The translations under genes and the position numbers were made by a program. DNA of 64,000 nucleotides from Aphanizomenon flos-aquae FACHB-1287. Lineage in GTDB: Bacteria > Cyanobacteriota > Cyanobacteriia > Cyanobacteriales > Nostocaceae. Location: positions 62,001 to 126,000 of the forward strand of contig NZ_JACJTO010000007.1 of assembly GCF_014698755.1 (NCBI RefSeq), written 5' to 3'. The notes below the pieces were generated by a model. That model worked only from the letters and a program-made list of their open reading frames with translations. It ran no database searches and had not been told where the DNA came from. Below are positions 56,791-64,000 of this stretch, piece by piece; position 1 is the first letter of the stretch; the number at the start of each line of letters is the position of its first letter.

Positions 56791-57906
56791 ATGAATTGGT
56801 GGCAACGACTTAACAAAAATCCTTTAGCACGATCTGGGGCAATTGTCCTCTTCTGCTTCTATTTAGCCGTAATTGGTGCTGATTTTATCGCTCCTTATAA
56901 CCCTTATGATTCACAACCGAACGGTTCACTACTTCCACCGACTCAGATTCATTGGGTATCTCAATCAGGGCAGTTTATTGGACCCCACGTATATCCTACA
57001 ACACAAGGCGATACTAACTTAGAAACTGGGGAAAGAAAAATAATTATAGATCAGACAAAACCTTCACCATTACGATTATTTGTGACTGGGACAAAATATC
57101 AATTATTTAATTTGAGTATTTCCCTACCTCCAAAATGGCAGGAAGTCACAATTATTCCGGGTATTTCTTTAAATTGGCATTTGTTTGGCGTTATTGGTGA
57201 CGCAAAATTTAATATTTTGGGAACAGACGAACAAGGGCGCGACCAATTTAGTCGCTTGTTACATGGTGGTCGAATTAGTATGTTTATTGGTATTTTCGGG
57301 ATTATCATTACCTATCCATTGGCATTGCTTATTGGTGGTATTTCCGGCTATTTTGGCGGAATAATTGATAGTATCATCATGCGTTTAGCAGAAGTCTTGA
57401 TGACCTTTCCGAGTATTTATTTATTAGTAGCATTATCAAGTATTTTGAGTCCAAAATTAACCAGCACTCAGCGATTTTTATTAATTATTGTGATCACTTC
57501 TGTAATTAGTTGGGCAGGTTTAGCCAGAATAATTCGCGGACAGGTATTATCAATTAAAGAACTCGAATTTGTGCAAGCAGCAAGGGTAATGGGTGGTAAT
57601 CCAATTTATATTATTGTCCGTCATGTTCTGCCACAAACTGCAACTTATATCATTATTTCTGCTACTTTGACAATTCCTAGTTTTATTGGTGCGGAAGCAG
57701 TTTTGAGTTTGATTGGGTTAGGGATTCAACAACCAGATCCTTCTTGGGGAAATATGCTTTCTTTAGCTAGTAATGCTTCTATTTTAGTATTACAACCTTG
57801 GTTAATTTTACCACCGGCAATTTTGATTATTATTACAGTTTTGTCATTCAATGTATTAGGTGATGGTTTGCGTGATGCTCTTGACCCGCGTAGTTTACAG
57901 AGGTAA
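56791..57906 (+). CDS. Peptide/nickel-type ABC transporter permease (DppC/OppC-like)
   Basis: A 371-residue membrane protein. The first helix is near 14-32, and about five helices lie in the C-terminal 200 residues. The permease EAA-type loop is EFVQAARVMGGNPIYIIVRHVLPQ. EAVLSLIGLGIQQPDPSWGNM is a DppC signature. The long periplasmic insert (about 35-140) is typical. It pairs with the DppB-like permease at 58024, but that gene is encoded in the opposite direction, so the transporter genes are not one operon. Confidence 0.92.
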   Translation: MNWWQRLNKNPLARSGAIVLFCFYLAVIGADFIAPYNPYDSQPNGSLLPPTQIHWVSQSGQFIGPHVYPTTQGDTNLETGERKIIIDQTKPSPLRLFVTGTKYQLFNLSISLPPKWQEVTIIPGISLNWHLFGVIGDAKFNILGTDEQGRDQFSRLLHGGRISMFIGIFGIIITYPLALLIGGISGYFGGIIDSIIMRLAEVLMTFPSIYLLVALSSILSPKLTSTQRFLLIIVITSVISWAGLARIIRGQVLSIKELEFVQAARVMGGNPIYIIVRHVLPQTATYIIISATLTIPSFIGAEAVLSLIGLGIQQPDPSWGNMLSLASNASILVLQPWLILPPAILIIITVLSFNVLGDGLRDALDPRSLQR

Positions 57907-58023
57907 AAATGTCTGAATTAGGATTATTAGTAGGTCGGGTTAGGCAACAGCGCAAACTAACAAAAGTTTTAATAATTAGGTTTAATAATGTTGGCTTTCC
58001 TGATGTTAACCCAATCTAGTTAA

Positions 58024-59049
58024 CTAATACCTAATTCTCGGATCTACATAAGCATTAAGAATATCAATCAAAATACTCGCACTCACAACAATTGCTCCAA
58101 AAAATACTAACACCCCTTGGACTGTGGGATAATCGCGGTCAGAAATAGCTTGATATAAACGATTTGCTAAACCCGGCCAAGAAAATGTGACTTCTGTTAA
58201 AATCGCTCCACCTAACAAGGAAGCAAATGTTAATCCTAAGACCGTAATTACCGGGATTAAGGCATTTTTTAAAGCGTGGGAAACCAATATCTTATTTTCA
58301 GAAATTCCTCGCGCTCTAGCCGCTTCTACATAATCAGCCTTTAAGGTTTGTTTTAAATTAACCCTGACAATGCGCTCAAAAATTCCACTCAGCAAAATTC
58401 CCAAAGTTAAACTTGGTAAAGCTAAATGATGTAAAGATGTAAAAAATTGACTTAAATTCCCACTTAATAAACTATCAATTGTATATAAACCAGTAATATT
58501 TGTGGGTGCAGGAAGATTAGGAGGAAAACGATTAGAATTGGGAAACCAACCTAGTTGAACTGAGAAAACTAATTGTAATAACATACCTGCCCAAAACATG
58601 GGTAGTGCATAGGTAATAATCCCAAATAAACGCCCACTAATATCAAAAGCAGTTCCGGGACGAGAAGCAGAAATAGTCCCCACTAAAACACCAACAATTA
58701 AGGCCACAGCCATACTCGCAAATGCTAATTCTACGGTGGCTGGAAAATATTGACCAATTATTTCACCTACATTTTGTCCGCGACTGGTTAAGGAAGTTCC
58801 TAAATCAAAGTGCAGTAAATTACCTAAATAATTGAGATATTGTAACCAAATTGGTAAATCTAAACCAAGCTGTTTTCTTAGTTCTTCTTTGGCACTTTCT
58901 GGCGCACGTCCTCCTAAAATTGCATCTGCAGGATCTCCTGGTGTGGATCTAAGTAAAAGAAAGACAATGGTAATAATAGTTAATAGTTGCAGTGGCGCAA
59001 ATAGTAACCGGGAAACAATGTAATACTGTAATGCTTTAGAACGAGACAT
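58024..59049 (-). CDS. Peptide/nickel-type ABC transporter permease (DppB/OppB-like)
   Basis: A 341-residue membrane protein with six helices. The DppB N-terminal features are LLRSTPGDPADAILGG and LGLDLPIWLQYLNYLGNLLHFDLGTSL, and the EAA loop is DYVEAARARGISENKILVSHALKNALIPVI. It forms the second transmembrane subunit. It shares the minus strand with the substrate-binding gene (205 bases apart, an inverted-repeat element between) and is convergent to the DppC-like gene. Confidence 0.93.
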   Translation of the reverse strand: MSRSKALQYYIVSRLLFAPLQLLTIITIVFLLLRSTPGDPADAILGGRAPESAKEELRKQLGLDLPIWLQYLNYLGNLLHFDLGTSLTSRGQNVGEIIGQYFPATVELAFASMAVALIVGVLVGTISASRPGTAFDISGRLFGIITYALPMFWAGMLLQLVFSVQLGWFPNSNRFPPNLPAPTNITGLYTIDSLLSGNLSQFFTSLHHLALPSLTLGILLSGIFERIVRVNLKQTLKADYVEAARARGISENKILVSHALKNALIPVITVLGLTFASLLGGAILTEVTFSWPGLANRLYQAISDRDYPTVQGVLVFFGAIVVSASILIDILNAYVDPRIRY

Positions 59050-59082
59050 ATTTATTAATTAAAAATTCAAAATTCACAAAAA

Positions 59083-59233
59083 CCTCGTTCCTTGTCTCTG
59101 ACAAGGAATGCAGTCTTGAGGCTCTGCCTCTTGTTAATTATATCAGGCAGAGCCTCTAAATGGCATTCCCAGCCGGAGTCTGGGAACGAGAGAACGAGAG
59201 AAATGGCATTCCTAGCCGGAGTCTGGGAACGAG
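59083..59233. repeat. Complex inverted-repeat element between the transporter genes
   Basis: The outer arms CTCGTTCCTTGTCTCTG and GAGTCTGGGAACGAG are imperfect inverses. The inner arms GAGGCTCTGCCT and AGGCAGAGCCTC are a perfect 12-bp inverted repeat. A second partial copy of the right arm (GGCATTCCTAGCCGGAGTCT) is duplicated at 59202-59233. This is a MITE-like element common in filamentous cyanobacteria. Confidence 0.8.
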
Positions 59234-59253
59234 AATCACTGAGATCCTATTCC

Positions 59254-60867
59254 CTACTTTTTAATTGTTTTATAAATCAGGTTTTGGGTAGGATCAAGTT
59301 TGACGTTATTTACGCCTTTTTGAGCAAATACATAATCTTTATTTTGCCATAAAGGTATATAAGGAACATCAGTTAAAACTTGGTTTTGAATGTCAGCAAA
59401 TATTTTTTTCCGGGCTTCAGGATTTTGTTCTTTACGTTGTTGATCTATGAGTTTATTCATGGTTTCACTATAATAGAATGAACCCTGAGATTGACTACCA
59501 CCGATTTCACAACCTTTAGCAACTGAACCTTTTTCACAGGCTAAAAATGGCTGTACATAGTTATCTGGATCTAAAAAGTCTGGATACCAATCAAGTAAAG
59601 CGACTGGATATGAACCTTTGGAAATTTCTTTAAAGAAGGTAGCACCTTCTACATTTTGAATTTCTAATTGTAATATACCATCCATTTTAGTATCGGCCAG
59701 GGATTTTAAGGTTTGTGCTGTTAAACTGCGAGTAGGTGAACTAGAAGGATACCAAATTTGCACTTTAGCAGGATTTTGTTTAGAAAAACCAGCCGCAATT
59801 AAGGCTTTTTTAGCTTGTTCAAAGTTACCATCACCATATTTATCTTTAAATAATGGTTGGGAAACATTGAAGGTTGTGGGAATCATGCTGTAAAGAGGAT
59901 CGGCTTGAGAAAATAATACCCGCTCATTTAATAATGGCCGATCAATTAATGATGTGATCGCTTGTCTAACTTCTAGTTTATCTAAAGGTTTCTGATTGCG
60001 ATTTAACACCATATAACTAACTACACTACCTTGAGCAGTAATTGCTTGCCAGTCTCCTTTTTTAGCATTTGCTTCTAAACTCCGAATTTGATCTGGTTGT
60101 AAAGATAGATAAGCCACATCTATCGCACCAGTTTTAAAAGCATTAAATAAGTTGACTGGACTGGTTTGAATTTGGACATTTATACCTTTATTTTCGGGTT
60201 TTGTTCCCCAATATTGATCAAAAACATCAAATCTTAAAGAATCAGTTCCATAGTTAGCTAATTTGTAAGCGCCAGTACCTACAAAGATATTCGGTTTAAA
60301 TTTTCCAGGACCAATTTCATAAGCTTTTGGTGAAACTGCACATACTCCAGAAAATGCTAACAACGAAGGAAAAGCCGCAAAGGGTTTTTTCAGTTTAATT
60401 GTTAATTCATCCTCTCCTGTGGCTTTAACTGAAGCTACGGTATCAGAAAGTAAAAAAGATGGTTTACCTTTGTTTTCAATAAAACGTTGAATACTAAACT
60501 CCATTGCTTTGGCATTAAAGGGAGTTTGATCATGAAATACTACCCCTTTGCGAATAGGAATAGTATAAGTTAAACCATCTGCACTGACTTTAGGTAATTC
60601 TGTAGCTAATTGTGGTTTAATTTCTGTACTTCCTGGCTCATAAGTATATAAGCGATCGCTCATATTAAATATTAAACCCAAGGATGATAATTCATACGCA
60701 TCAGCAGGGTCAAGAGTTCTTGGCTTTCCTGTTGTCCCTATAGTAATCCGACTATCACCTGCAACAGTATTAACGGCACTAGACGAGGGTGTATTTGTCT
60801 GTTGTTTAGGAGTACAACTAACCACCAATAATAGACAAAGACAGAACAAAGATAGGAACTTTGTCAT
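59254..60867 (-). CDS. Family-5 extracellular solute-binding lipoprotein (DppA/OppA-like)
   Basis: A 537-residue binding protein from the ATG of MTKFLSLFCLCLLLVV, preceded by GGAGTAGG. A 14-residue longer frame is rejected. A lipoprotein signal with VVSC at about 15-18 is followed by a Ser/Thr-rich linker. The SBP-5 fold is shown by TIGTTGKPRTLDPADAYELSSLGLI, PQLATELPKVSADGLTYTIPIRKGVVFHD and the C-terminal PYIPLWQNKDYVF. It delivers peptides or similar solutes to the adjacent permease. No ATPase gene is in the window; it must be elsewhere. Confidence 0.93.
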   Translation of the reverse strand: MTKFLSLFCLCLLLVVSCTPKQQTNTPSSSAVNTVAGDSRITIGTTGKPRTLDPADAYELSSLGLIFNMSDRLYTYEPGSTEIKPQLATELPKVSADGLTYTIPIRKGVVFHDQTPFNAKAMEFSIQRFIENKGKPSFLLSDTVASVKATGEDELTIKLKKPFAAFPSLLAFSGVCAVSPKAYEIGPGKFKPNIFVGTGAYKLANYGTDSLRFDVFDQYWGTKPENKGINVQIQTSPVNLFNAFKTGAIDVAYLSLQPDQIRSLEANAKKGDWQAITAQGSVVSYMVLNRNQKPLDKLEVRQAITSLIDRPLLNERVLFSQADPLYSMIPTTFNVSQPLFKDKYGDGNFEQAKKALIAAGFSKQNPAKVQIWYPSSSPTRSLTAQTLKSLADTKMDGILQLEIQNVEGATFFKEISKGSYPVALLDWYPDFLDPDNYVQPFLACEKGSVAKGCEIGGSQSQGSFYYSETMNKLIDQQRKEQNPEARKKIFADIQNQVLTDVPYIPLWQNKDYVFAQKGVNNVKLDPTQNLIYKTIKK

Positions 60868-61107
60868 CCTACTCCATTGTTTTATTAGCAAGGAACACCA
60901 AGTGATCATTATTAATTTTTTTTAATCAACGGTGGTTAATTATAGCAGAGAACAGGTAATATGATTATTTTTACCATTAATTAATTACGTGAGTAATAAT
61001 ATACCCAAATTTTCAATAATTTAGATATTTTAAGTTGGTGATTTTATTAACTCAAGATGGATTATAATAACTTTAACAAAAAGCTCAATCAAAATACTCA
61101 AAAAATT

Positions 61108-61683
61108 ATGGTTTTAACAGCTTCCACAATGTTACCTTTAGGCACAAAAGCTCCCGAATTTCATCTACCAGAAGTAGTAAATGGGAAAATAATTTCTCTT
61201 GAGAATTTTGCCGACAAAAAAGCATTATTAATCATGTTTATTTGTCGTCATTGTCCATTTGTCAAACATATTCAACAAGAATTAGCAAAATTAGATCAAG
61301 ATTACAGCAATAGTGATCTAGGGATTATTGCCATTAGTGCTAATGATGCTAAAAATTACCCCAATGATGCCCCAGAATCATTAAAAGAAATGTCCATAGA
61401 ACTGGGCTTTGATTTTACCTTTTGTTACGACGAAACTCAAGCAACAGCAAAAGCTTATACAGCAGCTTGTACACCAGATTTCTTTTTATTTGATAGCGAC
61501 AGAAAACTTGTTTATCGTGGACAATTAGATGATAGTCGTCCTAGCAATAATCAACCTGTAACAGGTAAAGATCTCAGAGCAGCTATTACCGCAGTCTTAA
61601 ATAATCAACCCATAAGCAGTGAACAACAACCCAGTATTGGTTGTAATATCAAATGGAAAGCAGGTAATCAACCTAATTATTAG
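61108..61683 (+). CDS. Thioredoxin-fold (AhpC/TSA-type) protein
   Basis: A 191-residue protein from the ATG of MVLTASTMLPLG; the 17-residue longer start is asparagine/lysine-rich and unlikely. The fold is shown by LGTKAPEFHLPEV, ALLIMFICRHCPFVKHIQ with a CRHC redox motif (about residues 50-53), and ACTPDFFLFDSDRKLVYRG with a cis-proline region. It resembles cyanobacterial thioredoxin-family peroxiredoxins. The partner and reductant are unknown. It is divergent from the solute-binding gene. Confidence 0.85.
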   Translation: MVLTASTMLPLGTKAPEFHLPEVVNGKIISLENFADKKALLIMFICRHCPFVKHIQQELAKLDQDYSNSDLGIIAISANDAKNYPNDAPESLKEMSIELGFDFTFCYDETQATAKAYTAACTPDFFLFDSDRKLVYRGQLDDSRPSNNQPVTGKDLRAAITAVLNNQPISSEQQPSIGCNIKWKAGNQPNY

Positions 61684-61732
61684 GAGTAATTGGTAATTGG
61701 TAATTAGTAATTGGTAAAACTCTTAATTTACC

Positions 61733-62245
61733 TCAATGTTGAATTTCCAAATTGAGAATATAACACCCCAATTGTACCTTTCCTGTCCATAATTCATACT
61801 CTAAACGAAGATGCTCTGGAAAAGGATGTCCACTGATAATAAAACTTTTGGTGAAATTGGACAACCGCATAGGTTGATGGGGTTGTAATGATTCATTTGG
61901 CAACCAAAAACGACTAATACCATAGACACCTAACTCCCAAAAGTGACGGTAACTAACTTGGCTATTTCCTTGCATTGTCATAATTACCCGACAAGATGAA
62001 ATTTCCAACCATAAAATTCTGGGACTGCTAGGGGGAGAAAAATTGTTTTTAGTTTGGGAAAAGGTATCTTCTGGATTTAAATAATTGCCTAGTTCACAAC
62101 TAATCAGAGGTGGTGCAGTTAAAAGTAGATGAAATTTACCTGTATCTTTTTGGATCAAAGTTCCAGCAGTGTCAACCACAGACCAAATTGGTAAGTCAGT
62201 GGAAATTATTGATAAACATACGGGTTTGCGGTGGTGGTTTAACAT
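61733..62245 (-). CDS. Conserved hypothetical protein
   Basis: A 170-residue soluble protein starting MLNHHRKPVCLSIISTD, with alternating short strands, few charged residues and several tryptophans. No signal peptide or membrane segment is obvious and no known motif is seen. It is convergent with the thioredoxin-fold gene and divergent from aroA. Function unknown. Confidence 0.5.
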   Translation of the reverse strand: MLNHHRKPVCLSIISTDLPIWSVVDTAGTLIQKDTGKFHLLLTAPPLISCELGNYLNPEDTFSQTKNNFSPPSSPRILWLEISSCRVIMTMQGNSQVSYRHFWELGVYGISRFWLPNESLQPHQPMRLSNFTKSFIISGHPFPEHLRLEYELWTGKVQLGCYILNLEIQH

Positions 62246-62551
62246 GAGAGGATGAGGGATTAAAAATGAAGAATAAAATTTCCGAGATTTTCTAAGGTGC
62301 TAATTTTGGTTTTATTTTTTGTGTTTTAGTCCATTCATTTCCTTAAAATTAAATAATAAGTAAAACCTGATTGATAGTTACCAAATATTTTGATTTGTTA
62401 ATATAGACAATTAAATATGGTATTACTGTTCTCTATCTTAATAACCACTGTACTTACCAAAAAGAGGTAGGATACTAAACTGGAAGTGAATAGTGATAAT
62501 CAATCAAGTCGCTGTTTAGCTTTTATTCCATTCAAAAGCCATTGTATCCTA

Positions 62552-63901
62552 ATGTCAGCTATTGTTATCACCTTAGAAACTCAAGCAAACTCCTCTGATC
62601 ACTTAATTATTCAGCGCCCTTCTGGTGGATTGTCTTTACAGGGACGTATCCGAGTCCCTGGAGATAAATCTATTTCCCATCGCGCTTTAATGTTAGGTGC
62701 AATTGCTGAAGGGGAAACTCAGATTCAAGGACTCCTTTTAGGTGAAGACCCCCGCAGTACAGCCACCTGTTTTCGGTCACTAGGTGCGGAAATTTCGGAA
62801 TTAAATACAGAATTAGTTAAAGTTAAAGGCATCGGTTTAGGTAATTTTCAAGAGCCTATAGAGGTCTTAGACGCTGGTAATTCTGGAACAACGATGAGGT
62901 TGATGTTAGGATTATTAGCATCCCATCCAGGGCGATTTTTCACGGTGACAGGTGATAGTTCTTTGAGATCGCGTCCCATGTCCCGTGTCGTCAAACCTTT
63001 GCAACAAATGGGAGCGCGAATTTGGGGACGCAAGGATAACACCTTAGCACCTCTAGCTATTCAAGGACAAGCCCTTAAACCCATTCATTATCATTCTCCC
63101 ATTGCTTCGGCTCAAGTTAAATCCTGTATCCTCCTGGCTGGTCTAAACACGGAAGGACAAACTACAATTACCGAACCCGCATTATCACGGGATCACAGTG
63201 AACGAATGTTAAGGGCTTATGGTGCGGAATTAAGTATAGATCCAGACAGTAATAGCGTTACAATCACAGGTGGGGCAAAACTCTACGGACAAACTGTAAT
63301 TGTCCCTGGTGATATCAGTTCGGCCGCTTTTTGGTTGGTTGCGGGAGCGATTGTTCCTGGTTCAGATTTAGTAGTTGAAAATGTCGGTGTCAATCCTACC
63401 CGCACCGGGATTTTAGAAGCATTGGCGCTCATGGGGGCAGATATTCAATTAGAGAATCAGCGGGAAGTTGCGGGAGAACCTGTGGCTGATATTCGCGTCC
63501 GTTCCGGGGGTTTAAAAAGCTGTACTATCGCTGGTGATATCATTCCGAGACTAATTGATGAAATTCCTATTTTAGCAGTTGCAGCGGCTTTTGCTGAGGG
63601 GACAACCATTATTCGGGATGCGGAGGAGTTACGAGTCAAAGAGAGCGATCGCATTACTGTAATGGCACAACAACTCAATAAAATGGGTGCAAAAATTACT
63701 GAACTACCCGATGGTATGGAAATTACTGGCGGTACTCCATTAATTGGTACAGAAGTAGATAGCTATACAGATCATCGTATTGCGATGAGTTTGAGTATAG
63801 CTGCTCTTAATGCTATTGGTAAAACTACAATTCACCGTGCTGAAGCTGCGGCTATTTCTTATCCCAATTTCACGAACACATTAAGGGAAATTTGTCAATA
63901 A
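62552..63901 (+). CDS. aroA: 3-Phosphoshikimate 1-carboxyvinyltransferase (EPSP synthase)
   Basis: A 449-residue enzyme that joins phosphoenolpyruvate to shikimate 3-phosphate, before chorismate. The family motif [20 protein letters not shown] lies near residues 37-56. [18 protein letters not shown] holds the PEP-binding loop, with [13 protein letters not shown] and LRVKESDRI further along. The alanine-containing GNSGTTMR loop is class I-like in position but the sequence resembles class II enzymes. The ATG at 62552 is chosen; the GTG-initiated extension is not conserved. Nothing is truncated. Confidence 0.95.
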   Translation: MSAIVITLETQANSSDHLIIQRPSGGLSLQGRIRVPGDKSISHRALMLGAIAEGETQIQGLLLGEDPRSTATCFRSLGAEISELNTELVKVKGIGLGNFQEPIEVLDAGNSGTTMRLMLGLLASHPGRFFTVTGDSSLRSRPMSRVVKPLQQMGARIWGRKDNTLAPLAIQGQALKPIHYHSPIASAQVKSCILLAGLNTEGQTTITEPALSRDHSERMLRAYGAELSIDPDSNSVTITGGAKLYGQTVIVPGDISSAAFWLVAGAIVPGSDLVVENVGVNPTRTGILEALALMGADIQLENQREVAGEPVADIRVRSGGLKSCTIAGDIIPRLIDEIPILAVAAAFAEGTTIIRDAEELRVKESDRITVMAQQLNKMGAKITELPDGMEITGGTPLIGTEVDSYTDHRIAMSLSIAALNAIGKTTIHRAEAAAISYPNFTNTLREICQ

Positions 63902-64000
63902 TTTTTAGGGACAGGGTAAAGGGAAAAGGTAGAGGGATGTTTATTTGTAAAATATTTAATAAATTTTGCTCAGGGAAGCACATTAATCATGGTTTCATGA
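63902..64000. other. Sequence after aroA
   Basis: About 100 bases with a GGGACAGGGTAAAGGG-type degenerate tandem repeat and no gene. The window ends within intergenic sequence. Confidence 0.4.

Overview
The window is a chromosomal segment from a filamentous, heterocyst-type cyanobacterium (Nostocales; Anabaena/Dolichospermum-like). Supporting points: low GC content; scattered GCGATCGC (HIP1) sites; heptameric short tandem repeats of the TCATTGG, GGGAATA and TTGTCAG types; cyanobacterial genes for photosystem I PsaK, Ycf54, Ycf20, aldehyde deformylating oxygenase and acyl-ACP reductase; and a kaiABC cluster whose KaiA is the short, C-terminal-only form typical of filamentous strains.

Layout. 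0-5.4 kb: Fur-family regulator (FurC/PerR), response regulator with DUF3685, flavin oxidoreductase, CobD-like decarboxylase, HU protein. 5.7-10 kb: an IS630 relic, uvrB, a PIN-domain relic and two tandem small proteins with double-glycine-like leaders. 10.3-15 kb: YifB/ComM ATPase, pdxJ, SnoaL-like protein, ycf54, secreted protein. 15.1-18.5 kb: an accessory two-gene operon, a RecQ-like helicase fused to a phosphoribosyltransferase followed by a DprA-like protein. 18.5-29.4 kb: isoprenoid, folate and lipid housekeeping (PAP2-like, crtE, folD, phhB, ado, aar, accA, SDR, folE, trpF, psaK). 29.4-31.8 kb: a repeat-rich stretch, a site-2 protease, an IS630 relic and tRNA-Val(GAC). 31.8-38.3 kb: S4-domain protein, TolC and kaiCBA. 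38.8-49.6 kb: hybrid histidine kinase, GT39 glycosyltransferase, lipoprotein, ycf20, glycerate kinase, SelO, FHA-kinase. 49.6-64 kb: AllA-like protein, ccdA-ccs1, hisG, OmpR-type regulator, yjbQ, glycosyltransferase, class V PLP enzyme, a peptide/nickel-type ABC transporter in split orientation, a thioredoxin-fold protein and aroA.

The most striking feature is beside the tRNA-Val gene. At 31562-31589 a CRISPR-repeat 3' end (GGGTTGAAAG) is followed by a spacer matching 16 of 18 bases of the tRNA-Val anticodon arm. The protospacer in the tRNA is preceded by a GTT (GTN) PAM, and a Tn7-like transposon end (TGTATAGTGAC read inward) begins exactly 60 bp downstream of that PAM. This is the geometry of a type V-K CRISPR-associated transposon (Cas12k CAST) that homed into the tRNA site with a delocalised guide. 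No cas12k, tnsB, tnsC or tniQ is present in the window, so it looks like a solo end with its homing guide.

Other accessory points are the RecQ-PRTase/DprA pair (possible defence or DNA-processing module), the double-glycine small-protein pair, several dispersed palindromic repeat families (two of which alter gene ends), and an unusual hybrid kinase next to the kai cluster. Many apparent N-terminal extensions are rejected here in favour of internal ATG starts; each is explained in its entry.
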